Source: UKL13-2 sp031430555 (GTDB lineage Bacteria; Pseudomonadota; Gammaproteobacteria; Burkholderiales; Usitatibacteraceae). Taken from it: a stretch of DNA of 47,161 bases. How positions within the stretch are numbered: position 1 is the stretch's first letter; each line of letters starts with the position of its first letter. A program made the translations under genes and the position numbers. Under the pieces are notes generated by a model, which was not told where the DNA came from, did not search any database, and saw only the letters and a list, made by a program, of their open reading frames with translations. The stretch covers positions 1-47,161 of the forward strand of contig JANPBQ010000020.1 of NCBI GenBank assembly GCA_031430555.1. Reading direction: 5' to 3'. Below are positions 1 to 8,236 of the stretch, piece after piece.

Positions 1-1295
1 TGCCAGGAATCGCGGAGTTGCAGGAAATCGGCCTGGTCTTTTTCCGAGGCGGGCAGGGTCGCGCGGATGGCGTCCACCAGGCGACCGAGGGATTTGTAGT
101 GGCTGGCGCCGATGTCGCTGTATTTGAAGTGGAGGGCGTTGCTGTTGGCACCGATGAAGTTGCCCGGCGCCGCACCGCCTTTGACGAAGTAGTACTCGGA
201 GACGGCGGCGATGAGCCCGGAGCGGATCAGTGGATCGGCCATCTGGCCGACGCCTTGCAGCTTGGTCATGTCATCGGTGAAACGGGTGAGCGCACTGGGC
301 GCACCAAATCCCTTGAGGTGCTGGTCGTTGACGAGCGCGGTAATCAGGTCTTTGGCCGTCGAATTCGGATCGGCTTGGAAGAGACTTTCATCGAGCAGCG
401 TGGGAATGAGTTCGGGGATCGTTTTGGCGAGGTCGGCAAGGCGCTTGTCGTAGAGTAGCGCAGCGTGCAGGTTCATGCTGTGCAGCGCGAGCGCGCGGCC
501 GATTGCGCCCTCGTCCGCGCGCAATGGCGGGCTGCCGATCGGAATGGGGCTGCTGGTGGCGGTGTTGTAAATCGCCGTCGCCGGAAAGCGAATCAGATTC
601 AGGAATTCGCCCTCAATGTAGCGGTTGGTCACGCTGGCCTCACGCGCCAGCAGCACGGGGTTAGGCGCGCCAACGGTGGTGGCGATATTGCCTGCGCGAA
701 ACGTCAAGAAATCGGTGTCGATCTGCCCGCGCAAGGCGAGCTTGGCCGTGACCAGATTCAGCACCGCGCTGCTGGTGGCGGTTGATTCGAAGGGGGCGAC
801 GGCGAATACCGTGGCCGGCCGATTGAACCAGACACTGGCGACCGAGGCGAGTCCGCCGCCGAGCGAATGGCCGGTGAAGGAGATTTTTGCGTCATCGTAG
901 CCGTTGGCATTGGCCCAGGCTTTGACATCCTGGTAGTACATTGCGGCCTGGAGGAATTGCGGCACGGCGTTATACCCGCCGAGCGCCGCACCGACGTTGG
1001 TGCCCATGTCGCCGCCAGTGTTGGCGAAGCGGCCGAGACTGTCGAAGAGGAAATCGGTGCCTTTGAAGGCGATGACGATTTCGCCCGACGCGTTCTTGTA
1101 GGCACCGGCGGTGAAGCTGAAGATGTTTCGGTCGTAGTTGGATTGCGCGGCAAAGCCAGTTTCAGGTCGCAATTGAGACCAACCATCCGGAACCTTGAGC
1201 GTGTTTTGTTGTGTTCCGACTGTAGAAACGCCTCCTCCCCGTTGATCGTTATAGACGTGAGCTGAAAGTGCGGCATATTCTAGAATAGTTGACAT
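1..1295 (-). CDS. Class 3 (alpha/beta-hydrolase) lipase, C-terminus cut by window edge
   Basis: An open frame of 431 codons runs off the left edge without a stop, so the C-terminus is missing. The ATG at 1295 lies 19 bases after the stop of the preceding gene, with GGAA about ten bases upstream. A strand ends in FKGTD near residue 80, and residues 142-146 read GHSLG, the GxSxG nucleophile elbow (Ser144) of class 3 lipases, which hydrolyse acylglycerol or phospholipid esters. No Sec signal peptide is visible. It is the last gene of a run ABC exporter, RTX protein, HlyD, small membrane protein, lipase, so I infer export by that type I system, with its RTX repeats and secretion signal beyond the edge. 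The fold call is firm; substrate and export route are inferred. Confidence 0.85.
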   Translation of the reverse strand, partial: MSTILEYAALSAHVYNDQRGGGVSTVGTQQNTLKVPDGWSQLRPETGFAAQSNYDRNIFSFTAGAYKNASGEIVIAFKGTDFLFDSLGRFANTGGDMGTNVGAALGGYNAVPQFLQAAMYYQDVKAWANANGYDDAKISFTGHSLGGGLASVASVWFNRPATVFAVAPFESTATSSAVLNLVTAKLALRGQIDTDFLTFRAGNIATTVGAPNPVLLAREASVTNRYIEGEFLNLIRFPATAIYNTATSSPIPIGSPPLRADEGAIGRALALHSMNLHAALLYDKRLADLAKTIPELIPTLLDESLFQADPNSTAKDLITALVNDQHLKGFGAPSALTRFTDDMTKLQGVGQMADPLIRSGLIAAVSEYYFVKGGAAPGNFIGANSNALHFKYSDIGASHYKSLGRLVDAIRATLPASEKDQADFLQLRDSW

Positions 1296-1314
1296 GATTT
1301 TGGTTCCGTGGTTT

Positions 1315-1944
1315 CTAATCAGTAAAGGATTTCGCGCCTGCAAGACCATTTAGTTCTTGTGCTTTTTCGGATCGCTTTGACAAATTTATGTTTGGAGAGT
1401 TGGTTGGCGAGTAAGTCCGATCACCGCACCAACCGTTCGATTTGTACTGACGTGTGAGCGCGACGCCACGCTCAGCGCACCAGAGTATGTTTTCCTTGGC
1501 GCGTACCCGGTCAGGAAGTCCGATAAATGGAATTCGCTTCCAGCCTGCGCTTGAGTACTCATACGCAACGTATAGGTAACGCGGCTGAAGGTACGCAAGA
1601 TATTGACCTCGTCCAATTGGCAACCCGACGACGTATACCTTCCCTTCATTCACATCGACAATCGCCGGATACATCCACTCCGTCCATGTCTGCTTGCCGC
1701 CCATTTCAGGTAGCGAAAATGTGAGCCAGGTGCGAATGGCGCCGTACGGTGCGACCATTTCCTGCCGTCGATGCACGATCAACATGCGGCCATCGGACAA
1801 CATCACTTCCTCGTCCCAACTGGGGAACCGGTAGTCGATGTACAGCCAGCCGAGCCCACCAATTAAGGCGACGACCAGAAACGACGCGATTGAGCGTCGT
1901 TTCCAGGTCGCGAATTGTCGCCATGTCGTCATAATGTTTTTCAT
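1315..1944 (-). CDS. Unknown single-span membrane-anchored protein
   Basis: A 209-residue protein that I do not recognise. The start at 1944 is chosen because AGAGGA sits seven bases upstream; a longer frame reaching 2016 has no such site. After a short basic N-terminus (WKRRS), residues about 18-36 form one hydrophobic segment, and the rest would face the periplasm. The soluble part is rich in Trp and Tyr with no catalytic motif I can name. It lies between the HlyD gene (173 bases upstream) and the lipase gene (19 bases downstream) on the same strand. A role as an accessory or immunity factor for the secreted lipase is possible from context alone; nothing in the sequence proves it. Confidence 0.7.
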   Translation of the reverse strand: MKNIMTTWRQFATWKRRSIASFLVVALIGGLGWLYIDYRFPSWDEEVMLSDGRMLIVHRRQEMVAPYGAIRTWLTFSLPEMGGKQTWTEWMYPAIVDVNEGKVYVVGLPIGRGQYLAYLQPRYLYVAYEYSSAGWKRIPFIGLPDRVRAKENILWCAERGVALTRQYKSNGWCGDRTYSPTNSPNINLSKRSEKAQELNGLAGAKSFTD

Positions 1945-2027
1945 GCGAACGTCCTCTTGTGGGGGTTGATTGCGCCGGATTGCCAATGGGCTGCGCCAAG
2001 GGTGATTGCGCCGCATGAGCTTCTGTT

Positions 2028-2089
2028 ACCCCAGCACCGGCGGGCCTCTCGCGGCCTTTTCGGCCTGCAAACCACACCCATGCTGGGGT
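2028..2089 (-). terminator. Hairpin between HlyD and the distal genes, possible attenuator
   Basis: Nine-base arms (ACCCCAGCA at 2028-2036, TGCTGGGGT at 2081-2089) enclose about 44 bases that contain a smaller GGCC...GGCC stem. There is no convincing U-tract. It may reduce transcription into the membrane protein and lipase genes, or may be only a palindromic repeat. Confidence 0.3.
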
Positions 2090-2116
2090 TTGCCTTCGCG
2101 TTGAGTTGCAAAGCCA

Positions 2117-3493
2117 TCATCTCTCCCGCCCCGCTTCGCGCACCGTCTTCTGTACCGGCGACAGCAGGTAATCCATGATCGTGCGCTCGCCCAAATGGAT
2201 TTCAGCGACCACTTGCATGCCGGGTTTTAATTCGAAGCGCTCGCCCTGCGTTTGCAGATGCTGCGTTTTCAGTTTGACGTGGGCTTTGTAGTTGGCCTGC
2301 ACATTGAGCCGGCTCTCGGGGTTGGTCTCTTCGGGGCGGCCGCCGACGGTGTCGGTGGCATCGGCGCCAAGGTGGCTGATTTCGCCTTCCAACATGCCGT
2401 ACTTCTGGAACGGGTAGCTGGCGATTTTGACTTTCACCGCCTGGTTGTTGTGGACGAAGCCGGCATCCTGATTCTTGATCTGCACTTCGGCGATCAGCGG
2501 CTCGCCGCGTGGCACCACCGTCATGAGTATCGTGCCGGGCGTGACGACGGTGCCGGGGGTATGGCTGGCGATGTCTTTGACGATGCCCGCCTGCGGCGCT
2601 TTGAGTTCCATCAGCGTGTTCTTGTGCGCTTGCTTGTCCCAATCCTGGAGGAATTTCTCCAATTGGGCCTGGGCCTGGATGCGTTCGGTTTGTAATTGCT
2701 GACGGTATTGCGAGCTGATCTGGTTGATGCGCATCTCGCTTTGATGGATCGAGGCTTCGGCGCCGGTGACGGCAAAATGCTGAGTCTTGAGTTCCTGATC
2801 TTTTTCGATGTGCTCGCGCTTTTTATCGTCGACCAGCAACGGCGAAGCGAAACCGTCCTTACCGAGCTTGTCGAAAGTGGCCGCCTGCTTTTCATAGAAA
2901 GGCAGCGTGCGTTCGAGTTTCGATTTCACCTGCTGCGCGCCGGCGAGATCCTGCCGCAGTTTGCCGAGGCTCGCTTGTTCCTGCGCGAGGGTATCGGTAT
3001 AAGCCTGACGATAAGCGCGGTGCTGGTCGAGGATTTTGACGAACAATTCCGGCGGATCGTCGAGGGCGCGCACCAGCATTTTGCCGGTGAGCTCGGCGTC
3101 GATGCGGCGCAACGTGAGTTTTCTGAGCGCGATTTCCGCTGCCAGCGCTTTGGTGTCGGCTTCGGATAAATGCGTATCCATCCGCACCAGCACTTGCCCT
3201 TCGGCGACGTGCGCGCCTTCCTTGACCAACAGTTCCTTGATGATGCCGCCCTCTGAGGGCTGCACGATTTTCAGGAAGGTGGTGGGTATGAGTTTGCCTT
3301 CGGAAGTGGCGACGATATCGAGCTTGCCGACGAGTGCCCAGCCGAGCAGGACACCGAATAAAAACAAGAGGCACCACATGAGCGTGCGCGGCAACGGCGC
3401 GGGGGCGGTTTGCTCGATGGCGTTCAAGCCGCGCGCATGGTTTTCCTGGGGCTCAAGGCGTGACTTGAGCCAGGATTGGAACTTCGACAACAT
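2117..3493 (-). CDS. HlyD-family membrane fusion protein of a type I secretion system
   Basis: 458 residues. The start at 3493 (MLSKFQSWL) is supported by GGAGAG five bases upstream; the frame is open to 3592 but without a better site. Order: short cytoplasmic N-terminus, one transmembrane segment near residues 38-58, a lipoyl/barrel half (VQPSEGGIIKELLVKEG, VLVRMD), a long heptad-rich coiled-coil hairpin at about 120-300, then the second lipoyl half (LKAPQAGIVKDI) and the C-terminal beta domain ending near GERTIMDYLLSPV, the usual end of HlyD/PrtE proteins. In the family this adaptor links the inner-membrane ABC exporter to a TolC-type channel. No tolC homologue is in the window. It follows the RTX gene by 173 bases and is probably co-transcribed with it. 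Confidence 0.95.
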   Translation of the reverse strand: MLSKFQSWLKSRLEPQENHARGLNAIEQTAPAPLPRTLMWCLLFLFGVLLGWALVGKLDIVATSEGKLIPTTFLKIVQPSEGGIIKELLVKEGAHVAEGQVLVRMDTHLSEADTKALAAEIALRKLTLRRIDAELTGKMLVRALDDPPELFVKILDQHRAYRQAYTDTLAQEQASLGKLRQDLAGAQQVKSKLERTLPFYEKQAATFDKLGKDGFASPLLVDDKKREHIEKDQELKTQHFAVTGAEASIHQSEMRINQISSQYRQQLQTERIQAQAQLEKFLQDWDKQAHKNTLMELKAPQAGIVKDIASHTPGTVVTPGTILMTVVPRGEPLIAEVQIKNQDAGFVHNNQAVKVKIASYPFQKYGMLEGEISHLGADATDTVGGRPEETNPESRLNVQANYKAHVKLKTQHLQTQGERFELKPGMQVVAEIHLGERTIMDYLLSPVQKTVREAGRER

Positions 3494-3511
3494 GACTGCT
3501 CTCCGGTAAAT

Positions 3512-3529
3512 CCCGTGATAGTTCACGGG
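3512..3529 (-). other. Perfect hairpin just upstream of the hlyD ribosome-binding site
   Basis: CCCGTGA and TCACGGG form a seven-base stem with a four-base loop. On the minus strand it stands directly before the GGAGAG site of the HlyD gene. On the plus strand the same palindrome runs into a tract of eight T (from about 3536), so it could equally stop antisense transcription. Its role is undetermined. Confidence 0.35.
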
Positions 3530-3597
3530 ACGGGATTTTTTTTGACGATGACAACGGCGGGCTTGGGTACGCGGTTCGTGCAGGCCCCTCATCCCGG

Positions 3598-3623
3598 CCT
3601 TCTCCCCGTTGCCGGGGAGAAGG
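3598..3623. repeat. Ten-base-stem palindromic intergenic repeat
   Basis: CCTTCTCCCC and GGGGAGAAGG pair perfectly around a six-base loop in the gap between the RTX and HlyD genes. It looks like the short dispersed palindromic units common in proteobacterial intergenic DNA. It could stabilise the 3' end of the RTX message and so raise substrate over adaptor. Confidence 0.5.
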
Positions 3624-3666
3624 AGAAAAGATGGAGGCGCTGTTCTGCCGAACTACACCTGCGTGC

Positions 3667-5493
3667 CTACCCTTTAACGCCGATCTTTTTGCTGCCAAGA
3701 TCGGTGTACTTGTCGTCGGAGAGTTGTTTGTTGTCGAAGCTGCTGCCGATGGTGAGTGTGCCAACGCCAATGTTGGTGGCATCGCCCAGGTTGTCGCCGC
3801 CGAGCGCGCCGCCAAGTGAAATGACATTGTGGAAGTCCATCAATGCGTATTCGATTTGACGCGGATTGACGCCTATCTCGCTGGTGAAATCGGTACGCTG
3901 AAAATAGCCGGCACTGCCGAAGGCGCGGGTTAATACCGGCGACCCTTTGGCGGCACCCAAGTTGTCGGCACGGGCGAGATTGATCGCGGTGTCGACATGT
4001 TCACCCGTGAGTAACGGAACTTCCGCGAGCGGGTCGGTAAACAGTGCCGCGTATTCTCCCGCGAGCGCGACGGGCGCGGATTTCGCGGTGGGCGCGTCGG
4101 CCGAATTGGCATTGACGCTGGCGAGATACTGCGCGTCGTTGGATGCGCCGGTAGCGAAGTTGCTCGACGCGTCGATCGGCGCTTCGCCACTCGGATCGGG
4201 GTTTGGCGATGAAACGATCGGATCACGGCGTGCGAATGGAATATCGATGATCTTGTTGCCGCCCCACAAATCGAGAATTTCCTTGTTGTCGACGCCGCCG
4301 CTGAGGAGTGCGGTGCTGCTGCCGTCGCCCAGCGTGATGCCGAGCGCGCCATTCTTGAAATTGACCAGCTTCATGCTGCCCGTATCGGAACTGATGACCA
4401 GCACGCCGCCTTCTTCCGGGTCGCCCGCGAAAGCGTAGGTAAATTTGCCGTCTGTGTATTTGCCATCTTGAAATGTGCCGGCACCGGTCAGCGCTTGCCC
4501 ATCCAGAATAATCTCGCCTTGGCCGTCGGCGTCGACGATGGTATCGGCACCATCGCCGGAATCGATCACATAGGTGTCGAAGCCGCTGCCGCCGTCTAGC
4601 CGGTCGTTGCCTTTGCCGCCCACCAGATAGTCGGCACCGGCACCGCCGGAGAGTTTATCGTCACCGACATTCCCGTCGAGCTGATCGTCGCCCAGTCCAC
4701 CGAGCAGGGTGTCGTTGCCGCGGCCACCATCGATCATGTCGCCGCCTGCGCCGCCTTCGACGTAATCGTCGCCGGCACCGGTGTTGATGCTGTCGTCACC
4801 CGATCCGGAGTAAATGCGGTCACCCGACGCGCTGCCGACAATGGTTTGCGTCTCGGATGCGCCAGTGGCGAAAATCATCTTCGCACTGGCGCGCTGATTT
4901 TGATCGGCGTTGACCTGAATGTGGCTCGCGCCGCCGCCGCGCTCTTCGAAGGTCCAGGATTGGGTGCCGGACACGTTCAGGTTGGTTTCGCCACCGGCGT
5001 TGAACTTGACGGCGAGAAACTGCGCGCGATCGCGGAGCCACTCATCGGTGTAGAGCTTCTCGCCCGTGTTCGGGTCGAACTTGAAAAGGCTGCCGTCGCG
5101 ATTCAGATTGTCATAGAGCGCCGGATTGCCGGTGATCGCAAACGACAGGCCGTGGATCAGCGCATAGCGCGCGCCGATGTCGGAACCGGCCATGGCGGCG
5201 AGCTTGGCACTGCCCGTGCCGGCCAAACTCACCAGTTTGCCGGTGGAACCTGCCGCGTTCAGCCCTTTTACGATCGATTCCAAATCGGATTCGGCCACGT
5301 CCGCCGAGCCGCCAAGAATGAGCTGATTTACCTGTCCGAATAGCGCTTTGATGGCGGCGGCTTCGCTGCCGCCGGCGGCCTTGATCAGGCTCGTCAGGGT
5401 CTCGGTGGTAAGGGTTGGATCTATCTTGACGAGTACTGCGGCAAGGGTTTCGCGGTCGAATTGCAGCGTGACTTTCTTTGTTTCGGTGGCCAT
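3667..5493 (-). CDS. RTX calcium-binding repeat protein, likely type I secretion substrate
   Basis: 608 residues; start at 5493 with AGGA six bases upstream. No Sec signal peptide. Residues 1-220 show no motif I can name. Residues about 220-306 hold the glycine- and aspartate-rich nonapeptide repeats (for example GGRGNDTLLGG, GGKGNDRLDGG) that bind calcium and fold after export in RTX proteins. Residues about 330-390 resemble the beta region that often follows RTX blocks, and a tail of about 200 residues ends in KKIGVKG. Flanked by the ABC exporter upstream and HlyD downstream, so it is the natural cargo of that exporter. No catalytic site is evident; it may be structural, adhesive, or an unrecognised enzyme. 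A CRP-like site lies about 110 bases upstream. Confidence 0.88.
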   Translation of the reverse strand: MATETKKVTLQFDRETLAAVLVKIDPTLTTETLTSLIKAAGGSEAAAIKALFGQVNQLILGGSADVAESDLESIVKGLNAAGSTGKLVSLAGTGSAKLAAMAGSDIGARYALIHGLSFAITGNPALYDNLNRDGSLFKFDPNTGEKLYTDEWLRDRAQFLAVKFNAGGETNLNVSGTQSWTFEERGGGASHIQVNADQNQRASAKMIFATGASETQTIVGSASGDRIYSGSGDDSINTGAGDDYVEGGAGGDMIDGGRGNDTLLGGLGDDQLDGNVGDDKLSGGAGADYLVGGKGNDRLDGGSGFDTYVIDSGDGADTIVDADGQGEIILDGQALTGAGTFQDGKYTDGKFTYAFAGDPEEGGVLVISSDTGSMKLVNFKNGALGITLGDGSSTALLSGGVDNKEILDLWGGNKIIDIPFARRDPIVSSPNPDPSGEAPIDASSNFATGASNDAQYLASVNANSADAPTAKSAPVALAGEYAALFTDPLAEVPLLTGEHVDTAINLARADNLGAAKGSPVLTRAFGSAGYFQRTDFTSEIGVNPRQIEYALMDFHNVISLGGALGGDNLGDATNIGVGTLTIGSSFDNKQLSDDKYTDLGSKKIGVKG

Positions 5494-5575
5494 TTGGCGT
5501 CCTGTGAATGCGCGTTGGATGGAATGCGTCGGGTGGTCTCAAATTCGGCACTTTTGGGCCGATCGACGCCGCCGA

Positions 5576-5618
5576 AGTATCGCCGAATTAACAAACGCGT
5601 TTTGTGATCCAGTTCACA
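5576..5618 (-). promoter_or_regulatory. CRP/FNR-type palindrome with class II promoter geometry before the RTX gene
   Basis: TGTGATCCAGTTCACA at 5603-5618 is a perfect TGTGA-N6-TCACA palindrome, the consensus of CRP (Vfr-like) activators. On the minus strand a GATACT hexamer at 5581-5576 could be a -10 box. A start at about 5569 would put the palindrome centre (5610.5) at -41.5, the spacing of class II CRP promoters. There is no good -35 box, as expected for an activator-dependent promoter. Seen: palindrome and spacing. Inferred: function. Confidence 0.55.
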
Positions 5619-5716
5619 CTTCACAACAAGACACAAATATTAATTACTATTTTTTTCCAACTAATTCAATTGGTTACAAGTGCAACACAAGAAGGCCATG
5701 TGTCCACGGCCAAACA

Positions 5717-7870
5717 CTACGATTGCAACGGAAGCGGGGCCATTTGGCGTCCACTAATTTCGTCGAGATTGACCAAATGATCGACCTGCAGAGACTTCGG
5801 AAGCTGGTGAGTGATGAATATCAGTGTCACCTTGCCGCGTAGGGTATTGATGGTCTTGGCGAATTGCTCGGCGGTGGTCGGGTCGAGATTGCTGGTGGCC
5901 TCGTCGAACACCAGTATCCGAGGCCGTTTGAGCAACGCGCGGGCGATCGCCAACCGTTGACGCTGGCCGCCGGAAAGTCCGCTACCGCGTTCGCCGATTT
6001 CAGTTTGGTATCCCTGCGGCAATTGCTCAATGACATCGTGAATTTCAGCGAACTTGCAGGCTTGCACGACCATATCAAACGTTGCGAGGGGGTTGGCGAG
6101 AATCAGGTTTTCATAGATGGTGCCTGAGAACAAGAGTGTTTCCTGGGGCACTACGCCCAAATAGCTGCGAAGTTCGTTGGCGGCGAGATATCGATGATCT
6201 TTGCCGTCGATCATGATGACGCCGCCGGTTGGCTGGTAGAAACCCTGCAACAACTTCGCCAGCGTACTTTTGCCGCACCCGCTCGGCCCCATCAACACCG
6301 CGCACTCGCCGGTGGGAATGGTCAAATTGAGGCCCTGATACAAAAAAGGTAAATCGTCGCGATACCGAAAACTGACGTCGCGAAATTCAATTTCGCCCTT
6401 TGCGTTTGATTGTGTTTGCGGCACGACCGAATACGGCTCGACCGGCGCGTTCATGATGTCCGCAAGACGGCGGACCGCGATTTGCGTCTGCTGAAAATTC
6501 TGCCAAAGTCCGACGATGCGCAGCATCGGCTGGGAAACCCGTCCCGAAAACATCTGGAATGCGACCAGCATGCCGATGGTGAAGTCGGCGCGGTTCATTA
6601 CTTGCCAGGCACCGACGCAGAGAATCAGGATGGTCATGCATTGCTCAAGCGCGTTGGCAACGGTGTTGTAGGTGTTGCCGAGTTGCTTGGTCTTGAAACT
6701 GGTGTCGAGGTACGTGGAAAGGTACTCCGAGTACTTGTTGATCAGTTGCGGCTCCATCTGCAGGGATTTCACGGTTTCGATTCCGGCGACATATTCAGTC
6801 AGGAACGCCTGATTGCGCGCGCCCAGCATGAATTGTTGATTGAGCCTTTCTTGAAACAGCGGCGCCGTGAAGAAACTCATGACCGCAATGAGGGCGATGA
6901 TTGCCAGCGTAATCAGGGTAAGTGGCACGCTGTAATAAAACATGATCCCCATAAAAATCAGGAGAAATGGCAAATCCAGAATCAACGTCACGGCGGCACC
7001 AGTGATGAATTCGCGGATGCTCTCGATCCCATGCAGGCGCGCCGCGATCACACCCGTCGGACGGCTTTCAAAATAGCGGGTCGGCAAACGGAACAGCCGG
7101 CTGAACACGGCGGCACCGAGCGCCGCGTCTACACGATTACCGGTGTGTATGACGAGGTACTGACGTACCCACGAAAGGATGGCGGTGAACAACATGAACA
7201 CGATCAGCGCGAACGCGATGACGTAAAGGGTATTGACGGTTTGATGCACCACCACTTTGTCGATAATCGCCTGCGTACATAATGGGGTGACCAGCGCAAT
7301 CAACTGGATGACGAGTGAGGCAAGAAGAACGTCGCGCCAAATGCGCTTATGCTTCAGAACTTCCGGCAGAAACCAGTGAAAGCCGAAAATGCGCGAGTCT
7401 TCCGGCCGGTCGTCGTCCTTGACATCCTTGTTCTTGGGATGAAACAGTAACACCCGTTCAAGATGTTGCTGCGCAAACACGGGGAGGTCAGCCGTGACCG
7501 GTGCCTGACTGCCGGATTTGAAGAGCAATACTTTTTCCGCGTCCACGCGCACCACCAATGTGGCCATGCCTGCCGCCAACGACGATTCTGTCAGTGTCTC
7601 GGCGTTTTCGTGCATCGGACGTTCGACAAGCTCGCGCGCAAGCGCCACGAACGGCGTCGGCAGGGACGCGTAAGGTGTTTTGGCACCGACAACGAGCGGC
7701 TTATGCTCAAGGCCCAGCGCATTTGCGGCCTGCTCGAGCTTCTCAGTTGAATAGGGGGGCGGGTATTGCGACAACACCAAACGGGCATCGAATGGAAGCC
7801 GATGAATATTGCAAAGACTGCCCAGCAGCCAAATGAAATCGTCGCGATGAAGGGCTATGTTGTCGTTCAT
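5717..7870 (-). CDS. Type I secretion ABC exporter (HlyB-type) with inactive C39-like domain
   Basis: 717 residues. Residues 1-140 are a C39-peptidase-like domain. The catalytic Cys motif is absent near the N-terminus, and the position of the catalytic His reads TLVVRVD, so I infer a non-cleaving C39-like domain that docks RTX cargo, as in HlyB. Residues about 175-450 are the six-helix transmembrane domain. The nucleotide-binding domain carries Walker A GPSGCGKS (528-535), signature LSGGQ (632-636), Walker B ILVFDEA (652-658) and the switch His688. It exports unfolded substrates across both membranes using ATP with HlyD and a TolC channel. It is the first gene of the minus-strand secretion run; 223 AT-rich bases separate it from the RTX gene. 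Confidence 0.95.
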   Translation of the reverse strand: MNDNIALHRDDFIWLLGSLCNIHRLPFDARLVLSQYPPPYSTEKLEQAANALGLEHKPLVVGAKTPYASLPTPFVALARELVERPMHENAETLTESSLAAGMATLVVRVDAEKVLLFKSGSQAPVTADLPVFAQQHLERVLLFHPKNKDVKDDDRPEDSRIFGFHWFLPEVLKHKRIWRDVLLASLVIQLIALVTPLCTQAIIDKVVVHQTVNTLYVIAFALIVFMLFTAILSWVRQYLVIHTGNRVDAALGAAVFSRLFRLPTRYFESRPTGVIAARLHGIESIREFITGAAVTLILDLPFLLIFMGIMFYYSVPLTLITLAIIALIAVMSFFTAPLFQERLNQQFMLGARNQAFLTEYVAGIETVKSLQMEPQLINKYSEYLSTYLDTSFKTKQLGNTYNTVANALEQCMTILILCVGAWQVMNRADFTIGMLVAFQMFSGRVSQPMLRIVGLWQNFQQTQIAVRRLADIMNAPVEPYSVVPQTQSNAKGEIEFRDVSFRYRDDLPFLYQGLNLTIPTGECAVLMGPSGCGKSTLAKLLQGFYQPTGGVIMIDGKDHRYLAANELRSYLGVVPQETLLFSGTIYENLILANPLATFDMVVQACKFAEIHDVIEQLPQGYQTEIGERGSGLSGGQRQRLAIARALLKRPRILVFDEATSNLDPTTAEQFAKTINTLRGKVTLIFITHQLPKSLQVDHLVNLDEISGRQMAPLPLQS

Positions 7871-8236
7871 TGCTTATCACTCGTTGGATTCAAAGGCACC
7901 TATCGCGAACACTTTGAATTGAGGAAACCTGAATGGTGGCTACCCGAATTGCAAGCCGAAGCGAGGTTGTAACGCGATCACAATGGAAATTGAACCAAAC
8001 GAAATTCCCGTGACGCAGGCACAGTGTAACGGCATTTGTTTGGCCCACCATCGACGCCGTGCAAAACGCAAATTGGTTCGCGGTCAAGTTCGTGTCGCGC
8101 AAAAAAAAGTCCGCAGTTTGCTGACGCGCGCCCTCGGCAAATTACTTTGAGTTTAGAATCAGGTTTCTTTGGTCGACATCGCGTACGCTCGATTGACCCC
8201 GTCCTTGGAATCGTGAATACAAATCCAGAGGTCAAC
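7871..8236. other. Divergent intergenic region, no gene seen
   Basis: 366 bases between the divergently transcribed exporter and metalloprotease genes. It must hold both promoters, but I could not pick convincing -35/-10 pairs; a TAGAAT near 8154 is the best plus-strand -10 candidate. Short open frames here lack ribosome-binding sites and family features. The protease frame is open back to 8036, but the signal peptide starts at 8237. Confidence 0.5.

Noticed and set aside
758..1276. 172-codon minus-strand frame over the lipase gene
   Set aside because: The true lipase frame is open from 1295 to the edge and carries GHSLG; this one is Ser/Pro-rich shadow.
2252..3169. Plus-strand open frames opposite the HlyD gene
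   Set aside because: They mirror the coding frame of a clear HlyD protein and have no family features or ribosome-binding sites.
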